From Allodiplogaster sudhausi (lineage: Eukaryota > Nematoda > Chromadorea > Rhabditida > Diplogasteridae), in the NCBI GenBank assembly GCA_945643635.1, contig CALZFC010000132.1, positions 187,501 through 251,500 on the forward strand: DNA of 64,000 nucleotides, in the 5' to 3' direction. Of the stretch, positions 48,131 through 58,882 are shown one piece after another. The position numbers were made by a program, and so were the translations under genes. How positions within the stretch are numbered: the first letter of the stretch is position 1; each line of letters begins with the position of its first letter. Below the pieces are notes generated by a model. It ran no database searches, had not been told where the DNA came from, and was given only the letters and a program-made list of their open reading frames with translations.

Positions 48131-48619
48131 ATCTCCACATTTTGAGGAGGCCGTCGAGGAGCACTCGTTGCGCGTGGAGCTGCGCAGCCTCGACGGCAAG
48201 ACGGTCGAGAAGGCCGCGCTCATCGCGCACACCAACGTAGCTTCTTCGTGGCAGGAGCGATGGATGGCTGCCCCCCTCCGACTTGACGGCCATTCTGGCG
48301 AGAGATCTACTACTAAATATGATGATTGTTATAGTAACATACGTGAAAGTATAATTGTGACAAGGCAGAAAGAAAGTATGCAGTATTGTAGAAAGTAGTA
48401 AAGTACGTACAGTAGCGTGCAATGATGGCTAAACGTTGACCACCTAAACTTCGTTAGGAACACAACTAGATGCATCCCTTATAAGGCTTTTCTTGCCGGG
48501 ACCATCTCACATTTCTTTCCTATTTTCAGCCCGTGGTAGAGCGTGAGTTGGCGCGCTTCGAAAAGTTTGTCCCGACGAAGAATCTCGAACACCACCGCGT
48601 ACACTCATCTCTCATATTC

Positions 48620-48625
48620 CGCACA

Positions 48626-48656
<31 letters not shown>

Positions 48657-48875
48657 ATCTCACTTTCTCGCTCCCTACCACCCACTCTTCCCTCCCTCAT
48701 TCCCTCTCTACCCTCTTAGTTCCTCATTACCTCTCTCTCCACCTCTCTTTATCTATCTCTCACCGTCCCGCTCCCTTTCTCTCTCTCTCTTTCTCTTTCT
48801 GCTCTCTTTCTCTCTTTCTCTCTATTTTTCTCTCTCTTTCTCTCTCTCACCATCTCTCTCCCTCTCTCATCTCTC
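48620..48875. repeat. CT microsatellite in B1 intron 12
   Basis: Imperfect (CT)n tract running to the exon 13 acceptor (CTTGCAG). B2 has a CT tract at the same position, so it is ancestral to both copies. Confidence 0.9.
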
Positions 48876-50158
48876 TTGCAGGTTTTCATCCAGGACGGCA
48901 CGGGTTGCGGCCGTTCCTGCCAGCTGGCCGCCATCATTAACGCGCTTCGCCAGATCTCGCATGCTCCTCGCACGTATGAAAAGGCGCCGATCTTGTTTGT
49001 GCGTTATTTGATCTTTGATCTTTGTTGCTTGATCATTGATGTTTGCTTCATGATCTTTTATGTTTGATCCTTGATCAATATCTATCAATATATATATATA
49101 TATATTCTTACGCCCAATACCATAAATGACATTTACATAATTTTTGGATTGTGCGCGATTTATATATGATCTTTGAACATTGCAAATTATTAGTTGCTTC
49201 AACGCCAACTTATACACCTTTTCCAATTGCACACACATTTCCAGAATGAAGTCCTCTCTCACGTGGTGGCGGTGAAGGCGTCTCGCTGCGGCTCCTTCCA
49301 GAATGTCACGGTATGAGAGAGATGGCTCTCAGTATGGATGGCTACTACTTTTTGGCGGCAGCCGTGTATTCAATCGTAATCGCATACTTGTTTATTTAAC
49401 TTGTAAAAATTTAATTATCGTACATTAAATACGCTATTTCACCCTGACACCATTAAAAGAGGATGATAATACGACCAACGGTCAATTTAAAAAGAAAAGT
49501 AAAAAAAGTCATGTAAATTGATTGTACACAGGAAGGCCACTTGGTATTCTATATCGTCGCTGCTCATGTCGCCCAGCGACTGAAGACGCAGGAGGCTCGT
49601 CTTCTCATCACATTGTTCATGGACGAGATCATCGATAGAATGAGGTATTTATTTATTTATTTATTTGTTTACTTACTTATTTGTTTATTTGTTTACTTTA
49701 TTTATTTGTTTACTTATTTATTTCATTAATTTAATTAATTATTTATTTATTTATTCATACATAAAGTTCCATGATTGATGGCGTGTTACTTGCCAATAAA
49801 AAAATTGTTACTTGCCAATAAAAAAATTGCAAGATAAAATGATGTGGGTAATAATAATTATTATTATTGCAATAATAGAAATGTATGTTATTTAGAGAAA
49901 GAAGGAGAGAGGGAGGGGCAATGACAGATAGAAAGAGAGAGAAAAGAAGACGTCGATAATACAAGTGCAGATCAAAAAGAAGATGTGTATAATTTTTTTA
50001 TAATTTCAAACAACAAAAATCATTAAATCTTTAGCGCGCAGAGAGTGTTGATGAAGGACGACCTCGAATACGACAACATCAAGCAGCTCGCGGTCTTCCC
50101 GACGAATTTCCCCAAGCCCGCCACCGTCCTTGACTACGCCCATCCGCCCGATGTTTGA

Positions 50159-51029
50159 CTCCGCCCACCCGCCCGAACTTGACTCCGCCCACCCGCCCGC
50201 CGTTAGACTCCGCCCATTCTCTAACATAACACATCCACTGACCCTTTCAATGGCTCCCGTTCTCCCTTCAATTGTCATTCCTTAAGACATCCTTGTCATT
50301 CCCTATGAACGTATAAAGTCAGATAATTCATTCGTAAGCTCTTAATGTTTTTCAACTGGACGTGGGTCTGAGCCGGAATGTGGGCTTTTGTGCTTTATCA
50401 CACTGGTTGTGAGAATTTTGAATGCAGATTCAAAGGGTAAAATTGGTGTTTGCATCAAATGTAGAGAATAGGAAGCGGTTTTTTTTTCTTCCTCTGCTCG
50501 CCAAATTGAGAACGCTGCGTTGCATCATACCATATGGTCGACTTCTTCTAGGCAACATTAAAGGAGCTCCTTCCTTTGTTGAATAACTTGAATATGGTTT
50601 CTCGTATACGCCTTCGCTTTGGTCGATATCGGAGGTTTGAGAATGATTGTTTTTCCTTCACTTGCTACAAATTGATAAGCAAGAAAACGTTTGGGAAGAG
50701 AAATGTTTTACAACGGTCATCAGGAGCTGGCCCTCTTCTTTGCCACTTTTGCTCTCGACATGAAATAATGAGCGAATCGCATCAGCACAAATCGCATAGG
50801 TTTTACTGCGCTAGAAAAATGGCCCCCGGATGGCTCCTTGAATTGTGTCTTGCCCTAATCGATGCGAAGACGGCCTTCCACCGCCGCCACCACCGAGCTG
50901 GTCATATCAAGGCAGAGCAGACATGCTGGACGCCCCCGAGGACTATGGCGTGACAAACTCGACCGAAACCTGTCCACCACTTGGATGCGAACAGCAGTCA
51001 TGAAGCCCGATGCCTTTCAGCTTGCCTTC
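50159..51029. other. B1 3' flank and spacer
   Basis: 50160-50215 holds ~27-bp repeats containing GACTCCGCCCACCCGCCCG directly after the stop. The rest has no clear gene. A frame around 50920-51010 reads HAGRPRGLWRDKLDRN, which weakly resembles the C-terminus of non-LTR retrotransposon proteins and may be a remnant. Confidence 0.4.
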
Positions 51030-51690
51030 AACCACCGAAGAACAAGGCAAAAGTTATCACGTCGTTCAAATGTGCAATTTCAGTCGTTTCGTAATATTTC
51101 ATCATCAAACCATAAAAACAATAGAAATAACATTTTCGCAAAGATTCCCAGAAGTATCTAAATTCTATTCTGTAACTAAAAAAAGTCCCATATACCCAAA
51201 TGAATAATTTTTTTAATGATCGCAAATAAGTTTACTTTTAAAATAATTCACGAAACGTCGAAATATAGATCAAAGAATGCCTTTTTCTCTTCTAACATCA
51301 TAACTATCCCGTTCTTCTCAAAAATCATCAAGATTTTAAAAAGAAGCAACAGTTACAAAGCCTGAAATGTCTTTATTAGGAGAAGAAAACTCGTCATAAC
51401 ATAAATAGCAAGGGAATACAATAAATCGTCTTCATTCCCAGACTGTAGAGATGGGCAGCCGCCCTAGCCGAGGAAACAAGTGGAAACTGATCGAGTACGA
51501 GGAAATAGCCCGGAGAATGTGTGGAAAGGAAGATAAAATGTGCCTTCTTTCGTGATATGCCTCTCTTTTGCTAACATTTCATATTTTAAACAACGAATTT
51601 TTCCATAAATTATGAAATTAATAGTAATTTTGCCGAAAAAGTGCAAGCAAAAGAGTTAAAAAAACCGGCCTGACCGGCCTGATTAGAATA
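51030..51690. repeat. Orphan, degenerate copy of the B upstream block
   Basis: Tandem with the functional B2 block (51940-52760). It shares AAGGCAAAAGTTATCACGTCG, split by few changes, through the ACCGGCCTGACCGGCCTGAT core. The TATA-like element is degraded (GAGTTAAAAAAACC). No exons follow before the next block. Confidence 0.6.
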
Positions 51691-51939
51691 ACAGCGTCTT
51701 GTTATTACAAATCTCGATATCCATAAAAAAATTCATAATGGACAATTACCAGGATCTTATTACGAAATTTGAAATCTGCATTGGATATGAAAATGATGTG
51801 GGTTCGTAATTCGCCATTCGTGAAAGAACAATCAGAGTTATGCAATTGCAATTCTAGACTTTTGCCTGCTTTCTACATTCAATTTTTCTCCTCGCTTTTC
51901 TAGAACAAATTGATAAATTCCCAAATTCGCTCCAAAAAA

Positions 51940-52760
51940 TCGAAGAACAGGGCAAAAGTTATCACGTCGTTCAGATGTGCAATTTCAGTCGTTTCGTGAT
52001 ATTTCATCATGAAACCCTGAAAAAATAGAGATTACATTTTCGCAAAGATTCCCCAGAAGTATCTAAATTCTATTCTGTACCTAAAAAAGTCCCATATACC
52101 CCAAATGATTCATTTTGTTAAATATCGCAAATAAGTTTACTTTTAAAATAATTCACGAAACGTCGAAATATATCTCAGAAAATGCCTTTTCTCTTCTAAC
52201 ATCATAATAGTCGTATTCTTCTCAAAAATCATCAAGATTTTAAAAAGAAGTAACAGTTAAAAAGCCTGAAATGTCTTTATTAGGAGAATAAAAACTCGTA
52301 TTAAAAAAAGTAGCAGGGGAATACAATAAATCGTCTTCATTTAGAGACTGTCGAGATGGGCAGCCGCTCTAGCTGAGGAAACAAGTGGAAACTGACCGAG
52401 TGGAGCTCCAGCAAAAGAGTCACAATAATATGGCATTTGAATTAAAAGGTCAATAGATATGTAAATTTCAAGTGCGCTAACATGGAAATAACCCTAGAAA
52501 TGTGCAGAAAGGAAGATAAAATAAGCCTTCTTACGTGATATGCGAGCCTTTTGCTGACAATTCATCTCTGAAACTACGAATTTTTCCATAAATTACGAAA
52601 TTAAGTGCAATTTTACTGAGAAAGTGCAAGAAAAATGAGTATAAAAGCCGGCCTGATCGGGGCAATTGTATCATTTCATCTCGAATCGCCCGCGTCTCTT
52701 GGCTGCTCTTCCCGCCTGCTTTCTCGCTTGTGAGCCCATCTTGCCGTCAGTCATTGTTTT
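51940..52760 (+). promoter_or_regulatory. Upstream block and TATA-type core promoter of B2
   Basis: Fourth copy of the duplicated upstream block. The core reads GAGTATAAAAGCCGGCCTGA (TATAAAAG at 52640-52647). A conserved TCAGTCATTGT lies ~100 bp downstream. Spacing to the first coding exon matches B1 and B3. Confidence 0.5.
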
Positions 52761-52857
52761 CCTCTCGCCCCTCTACTGCATTGAATCTCATTTCATCATG
52801 ATAACCGCATCTAATTTAGTTTGCTTCGTCGAAGAGTAGATCTGTCTCTGCGCAGGA

Positions 52858-55800
52858 ATGCCGACAACGGTGGTTCGTAACGTTCTAGCTTACAAGACAA
52901 CAAATTAAAAGGCATCTTTACTTCAGAAGTGTTATACTGGCGACTCCGAAAAGGCAGAACTTCCATGCGATGATGACCAAGTTGGAACGTGGTGCGCGCT
53001 TGAAGTGTACCTTCAAGATGGAGGAGATTGGAAGAAATTTCGCAAGGATCCTTGCGGGAAAAATAGGACGGAGGGATGTCTTCGAAACTTCAAGTCCAAG
53101 AAGCCGCGTTACAATTGTGCGTGCAACTCGGAAGGAGCGAAGAATGGCGTCTGCAACACGGATGCTTGGATGACGGAGAGCGTGAACGACGCCATCAGGC
53201 AATACAATGCCACCTTGACGACGACGACGACTCTGTCCACGACCACTGCGAGCACTGTCACCGGCGAAGTGGTTGCTGAGGAGGTTGAATAATGTATTTG
53301 TTGAATGAAAGCTTAGAACGATTGCTGCCGTCTTTCATAAAGCCTCTGACTTTACTTCAATCTTTTTCAGTCTGGCTTTATCGTCTGGGCTATCGCTGGC
53401 GGCGCCGCCTTCCTTTGCTTGGTTCTCGTTGCTGGCGCAATCATCGTAGGCGGTAAGGCAATATTGATTAATTGACTATCAATTGATCAATATTGACCTT
53501 TCCTTTCCAGTCGTCCTCATGCGTCGCAGGGCAAAGCGGGCGCAGAAGAAGGAGAAAGAGAACCGACCGCTCGCCAACATCGACTTCGCTACAATGACTG
53601 ACACGGACGAGGCGACCTTCAACGAGACGTCGGGAACACTCCCCAACGCTTCCGAGAAGCAGATCGAGCGCCGCCTCAAAGGTGGGCTTAGAGAGGGGGG
53701 ATTTGAATTTCCCGCCGCCTATTATCATTTGATGAATATGTGAGAATCATTTGATAAATTTGCACTTTTTTCTCTTCAGCGCTGGTGAAGGCGGTGACCC
53801 GCTTCCGTTTCACGGACGTTGACCGACGCATGAAGAAGGCATGTTTATATCCTTTTGGAAGTCAAGTACTACTATAATATTGATTGATCTTTGGTCTTTG
53901 AACTTTGATCATTGATCCTTGATCTTTTCAGGAATTCGCCAAGTACGAACACAACGCAGGCGACGTTTACCCGCCGGTGGCGGCCGACGCAAAACCGGAC
54001 GAGTATGGCTCGGTGGAGACTGGGAACAAGTGGAGGCTTGCTCAGAGGTTAAATGTTCCCGCCAAATTGGATTTGAATATATATTTTTTTTCTAATTTTC
54101 AAGTTACTCTACGCCAATCGTGAAGCAGACGGCGCTGCCACGCTACGGCGCTCTTCCGCGTCTCAACGCGAATGTCGTCCGAGGAAGTGGTGGCATCATT
54201 GTTGGCCAGGTTACTGTAATTTATGAGAATTAGTATATCTTATTTTAAATAAGGATAATGATAAAAAATATATAAATAAAAATTAAAATAAAATAAATGA
54301 TATAACAAATTATTAAAATAAAATAAAATTGAAATAATAATCGATATATGCTTTCTCCAGATCGTGACCGAGTGCCAGTTGCCCATCTTCTGGGAGACGG
54401 CACTCGAGATCGGAATCGGCAGCATTGTGCACATTTGCGAGCAAGATGTCAGATTTGCTATTTAAATTTTGATCTCAGATTCACTGTTCAAATTAAGATG
54501 TCCTAATTAATATTCAAATTATTAATTCTGACATCTTAATTTGAACAGTAAATCCGATATCTAAATTTCCGGCAAACTTTGTATACACTAATTGTTTTTG
54601 TACCCTCCTTTAAGATCACAGATTTACTACGCATACGATTTGCGAGAGAATCAAAATCGATCAAAGCGTCCGCAGACATAGCCAAAATGGAATAGCTTGG
54701 ATTTTGTTCAAAAGTTCCTTATAGGTGCTTTCTGATACGAGGAATCGGTCTTTAAGTCTGAAAATGCCTTCTTCGTTTGCTATGACGGCTTGAATTATGG
54801 AGCTCGCCGCGCTGGGAGGCGAGTTGGATGCACTTTTGAGGTCACTGCGCCTCACTTTGTTAAGATATTAAAGGGAAAAATTAACACCATAATAGACAAG
54901 ATATTGCTCTAAAGAACACAAGAGAAAAGAAGTGAAAATGTCCAAATTTAAATGTCAATTCAATAGTTCATTTGAAGGCTATTTTCATGCTCTTCAACCG
55001 TTTAGGTATGGTTCTTAGCATGAAAACAGCTTTCGAATGAACTATTGAATTGGGAAAACTTAGGAAGTCAATATGCATCCTCAAAGATTAAAGTCTATAA
55101 AACACTTAAATTTGGAAATTTTCCCTTTTTTTCTTTATTTGTTCTTTAGAGCAATATCTTGGCTATCATGGTGTAAATTTTCGTTTCTATATCTCAACGT
55201 GCGGCGCAGTGACCTCAATCGTGGATCCGTTTCGCGTCCCAGCGCGGCGAACTCCATAATTCAAGCCATGATAGCATTTTCAGCCTACCAGACCATCTTT
55301 AAAACATCGATTCCTCGTATCAGAATGCACTTATAAGAACCTTTTGAGCAAAATCCAAGCTGTTCGATTTTGGCTTTATCCGCAGCTTTTCGATTCTCTC
55401 GCAAATTGCGTCATATGAAGAGTTCGGATTTGCTATTCAAATTAAAATGACAGGCGTGCTAGTCATATAAAGATCTCGGATTAAATATTCAAATTAAATA
55501 TCAATACACAGATTGGCCTGAACCTGCCGCTCGCCTGCTCGGCTCAGGAGCTGCAGAAGTTAATCGACGTCTTTGTCGGGAAGAAGAACCGCGCGAGTGC
55601 TGGATCGGAATTTACGAATGAGGACAGTGAGAAGAACGAGAAGACCATCACTCTGGATGGGTTTGTACTACTTTTTCAGCATGGCCAGCAAAAACAAATA
55701 ACATATGAATGGAACATATATGTTTGTACGGATGCACAGGGGTCACACCCCATATAAAAATTTGCAAGATTTTATGTTCACCAAATATGAGATACTACAC

Positions 55801-58335
55801 CGCCGCAACAAATCATGAGTTTTCCGCTCAGGACCACCTCTTTGTGACATAGAAGAAAACTACCGATTTTTAGGACCCGTGTGATACACGAGCCATACTA
55901 ATTTGCTACGTGGTGTGTTTGAAAGTGTAGTTTTCGAACGGTTGTAAATTGTTAAAGGTGGACTAGAAAATACCGTTAGGGATATTCACCCGTTCACCTG
56001 ATTCACACTTGATATGGCAAGTTTTGGACAGGTGTGACCCCTGCCACACCTGTCCAAAATAAGGATAATGATAAAAAATATAAAAATAAAAATCCTTGAA
56101 CATTTTTGCACGACTGGCTGGAACATTTTTGTACGGCTGGCTGGAACTTTTTTTTGTATTTGTTCTTGCTTCAGCTGGAACAAATACAAAAAAGAGAAGC
56201 GCACTCTTCCGGCCAAGCAGCAGACGCTCCTCTCCGTGATGCTCTCCTACGACAAGAAGCACATCATCACAGTGCGCGTCGAGGAGGAGCCATTTGTGGT
56301 GAGAGCACAATGGATTACTGTAGGCGCACTAAAATGTAAAATTTATACAAAATTTAAATGTCTCGAAATAGTTCCCCCTCCATCGCAAGGGAATTAAAAA
56401 ATAGAACAAGCCCGCGAATCAGGGCCGTGTTTTCTCTACTAATACCGAAAATACGGTCCTCATTTTGAGTACGATGTGGAGGAGCGCACGTTGCGTGTGG
56501 AGCTGCGCAGCCTCGACGGCAAGACGGTCGAGAAAACGGCAGTCATTGCGCACACCAACGTCACCATGTGGCCGAGGGACATGGAACTGGCCCTGCTCAC
56601 CTTTAACGACATTCTGGCGAGAGAGATTTATGATGACATTGTTGTTGTTGTGACATACACAGTACTTGTTGTGACATATACAATACTAGTTGTGACACAT
56701 ACCGTACTTGTTGTGACATTTCCATTCTCTTATTCAGCCAGTGGTTAAGTGCGAGTTGGAGCGCTTCGAAAAGTTTGTCCCGAAGAAGAATCTCGATCGT
56801 CACCAGGTACACTCACTCATCTCTTCTTCTTGTCTTTCCTCCCCTTCCTTCCCACTCACTCTCTCTCGCTCGCTATCTCGCTCTCTCGCCCTCCCTCCCT
56901 ATCTCACACACATTCCGTCCATCTGCTCTCCCTTACATCACCTCTCAGCTCATTCCCTGTCTTTCTCTCTCGCACTCTCACCCTCTCTCGTTTTCCGTCC
57001 ATCTCGCTCTCACAATCTCGCTCCCTCACATTCCTCTCCTATTCCCTCTTTCTCCTCTCTTTTTCTCTCTCACCATCTAGCTCTCTCTCACCATCTCTCT
57101 CTCCTCCCCTCATTCTCTCTCTCTACCCCTGCAGGTCTTCATCCAGGACGACACGGGTTGCGGCCGCTCTTGCCAGCTCGCCGCCATAATTAATCTGCCC
57201 CGCCAGCTCTTGCATGCTCCTCGCAAGAATGAAAGGGACGCCATTTTGTTTGTGCGTCTTTGATATGTAATGTTTGATATTGGATGTTTGATCCAAATTA
57301 CTTCTCAGAAGGAAATCCTCTCTCATGTGGCTGCGGTGAAGACGTCTCGTTGTGGCTCTTTCCAGAGCGCCATGGTAGGACCTGTCAACTCGCTTATTAT
57401 TGTCACAGGATACGGTAGCAGACGCAGCCGTGCATGTATTCCTGTGCCATCGTATCATAAATTGAGTCGAGATACTTTTCCCGGACTCTATTCGCCCACT
57501 CTCTCTTAGTAGGAGCATCAATCTCATCGTTAATTTTAACTTCATTTATAAACAAATGAATTAATAAATTAATTAATTAATGAGAATGATTGGCTTTCAG
57601 GATGGACACTACGTCTTCCTCGTCCTCGCTGAATACGTCATGTCTTTCGTGAAGAAGCCAGGGGATCGCCGCATCATCAAAGCGTTCACGCAAAAGAGCT
57701 GCGGGGCTATGGAGTACGTACTTTATTTATTTTCTCTATTGGAACCCCCCCCCCCTCTAGTAGTACCCCCTCCTTGAAAATGTCATTGAAAATAGTACTC
57801 TTCAATCTAATTTAACTCCCCTCCTCCTCCAATAATACCCTCCTAATAGTCTAATACCTCGACTCGAGACGTACACAGAGATGGTAACGGCCCGGCCCGG
57901 CCCGGGCGGGCCCGCGGGTCGGGCCGGCCCAATTTCCCAGGGCCCCGGGCCGGGCCCAAAAAAGCCATTTACCATCTCTGGACGAATCCTGGAGGCATCT
58001 GACTGGTAGTCAAAATTACAGATAGATTACCAGCAAAGTATTCTATCTGTCTGTAACTATTTGTGAGTACTATGAGCAATAAAGTATAATAAATATTTTA
58101 AATTTTTATTATTTTATAATATTAAAAAATTATATACATTTTTAGTGCCCTCTTCGATAAATCTGACGAGGACAGGTACGACAACACCAAGAAGCTCGCG
58201 GTCTTCCCAGAGACTCTCCCCAAACAGCCATCCATCGTCCCCAACCCTCCGCTCGCCAACTCCTCGCTCCGCCCAACACCATCCTCAGTCCCCAACCCCC
58301 CGGTCACCAACCCCTCGCTCCGCCCACCCTCTTAG
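52858..58335 (+). CDS. B2: single-pass receptor-type PTP-like pseudophosphatase
   Basis: Sixteen exons: 52858-52872, 52927-53283, 53371-53452, 53511-53681, 53780-53838, 53932-54047, 54104-54209, 54361-54447, 55512-55660, 56175-56298, 56470-56640, 56738-56806, 57135-57251, 57309-57374, 57601-57713, 58146-58335. All phases agree: 663 aa. Order: Cys-rich ectodomain (residues ~6-100), Thr-rich stalk, membrane helix (~127-151), acidic linker, then a divergent PTP domain. PTP landmarks: ARG/Asn region PRLNANVVRGSGG, QLPIFWETALEIGIGSIV, a WPD-loop remnant (W456-P457-R458), P-loop remnant QDDTGCGRS and the Q-loop-like SRCGSFQ. Catalytic Cys is Asp507 and the preceding His is Gln506, so no phosphatase activity is expected; phosphotyrosine binding or signalling is inference. 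Intron 5 uses a GC donor. No signal peptide is visible. An in-frame TAG lies eight codons upstream of the ATG, where B1 and B3 are open, so the true N-terminus is uncertain. AATAAA at 58554. Confidence 0.75.
54480..55480. mobile_element. Fold-back element in B2 intron 8
   Basis: Two imperfect inverted arms (about 54600-54960 and 55020-55400) share segments such as GGTGCTTTCTGATACGAGGA versus TCCTCGTATCAGAATGCAC and AGAGCAATATCTTG versus its complement. A shorter inner inverted repeat (CAATTCAATAGTTCATT) surrounds the centre. The B1 intron at this place is only 209 bp, so it inserted after B1 and B2 separated. No coding capacity. Confidence 0.75.
55736..56042. mobile_element. ~305-bp MITE with AGGGGTCACACC ends
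   Basis: CAGGGGTCACACC at 55736 and GGTGTGACCCCTG ending at 56042 are inverted repeats bracketing noncoding sequence in B2 intron 9. The CAGGGGT terminus is hAT-like. I see no convincing 8-bp target-site duplication. It interrupts the TACGGCTGG minisatellite, and B1 lacks it. Confidence 0.6.
56820..57130. repeat. CT-rich intron 12 of B2
   Basis: Imperfect pyrimidine tract filling the intron and ending at the P-loop exon acceptor (CCCCTGCAG). Confidence 0.85.
57876..57980. mobile_element. 105-bp GC-rich MITE (CAGAGATGGTAA ends)
   Basis: A 12-bp perfect terminal inverted repeat (CAGAGATGGTAA / TTACCATCTCTG) encloses ~80 bp of almost pure GGCC/GGGCCC words. Base composition contrasts sharply with the AT-rich intron around it (B2 intron 15). 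Related GGGCCC-rich sequence is found at 59455-59780. Confidence 0.75.
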
Positions 58336-58460
58336 ACCTGACTCCGGCCACATTCCCACGCCAGACTCCGGCCACATTCCCACGCCAGACTCCGCCCACA
58401 TTCCCACGTCAGACTCCGCCCACATTCCCACGCCAGACTCCGCCCATCCGTCAAATGCCT
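58336..58460. repeat. 24-bp tandem repeat in the B2 3' UTR
   Basis: About five units of CAGACTCCGCCCACATTCCC plus ACGC (or CCGGCC variant) directly after the B2 stop. B1 has a related but different GC-rich repeat at the same place. Confidence 0.85.
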
Positions 58461-58553
58461 CCTCTAACATAACACACCCCACCTTCCCTCAGGCCCCTTT
58501 CTAGCATTTTCAACCCACTTCATCATCATGAACATTCCCCTATGAACATGGTG

Positions 58554-58559
58554 AATAAA
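58554..58559 (+). other. Polyadenylation signal of B2
   Basis: AATAAA 219 bp after the B2 stop codon. The matching place in B1 reads GTATAAA. Confidence 0.6.
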
Positions 58560-58882
58560 GTGGTTAATTCGATAGTAATCTCTTGCCATTTGCACTCGAA
58601 ACTGCGGCATTTTGATCTTTCCTTTTTTGCGGATCTTTTGATATCACACTGATTGTGAGAACCTTGTAAACAGCTGATGAATTTGAGTAAGCTGAATGGG
58701 CATGTTTCGGAATTTTCTCATCGTTAAAAATCAGGAGATTCGACTAATTAAGATCGGATGGGTAAAGCACAGAGAGAATTAAGAGAGCCTCTGTGTAAGG
58801 ATCAAGCCGCACTCCATTGGCGCCTGACCGGGGGAGAATGTCGGATTTTGCTAATAAAATTGTATGTGGGAACAAGGGAAAA
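58560..58882. other. Spacer between B2 and the second duplication copy
   Basis: Nothing recognised. The first part resembles the 3' flank of B1 (TATCACACTGATTGTGAGAA versus the motif near 50396). Confidence 0.4.

Larger units (their letters stand above)
44960..50158 (+). pseudogene. B1: receptor-type PTP-like gene copy 1, probably disabled
   Basis: Same architecture as B2. Exons: 44960-44977, 45086-45445, 45560-45647, 45706-45873, 46063-46121, 46226-46329, about 46380-46485, 46768-46863, 47073-47206, 47843-47957, 48147 onward, 48530-48598, 48882-48998, 49245-49310, 49532-49644, 50035-50158. Lesions: TGA at 45119-45121 where B2 has a Cys codon; acceptor AG lost before exon 7 (T at 46379 where B2 and B3 have G); a net frameshift in the WPD-loop exon; and a GTATAAA instead of AATAAA after the stop. 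The P-loop exon still reads IQDGTGCGRS, already lacking the catalytic Cys. Most other exons stay open, so inactivation is recent or a shorter product survives. An in-frame extension upstream of the ATG (EEICLLCAEM) suggests the original start was further 5'. Confidence 0.75.

Noticed and set aside
50862..51161. Second non-LTR retrotransposon
   Set aside because: The GRPRGLWRDKL-like stretch is suggestive but short, with no reverse transcriptase motifs nearby; noted only as a possible remnant.
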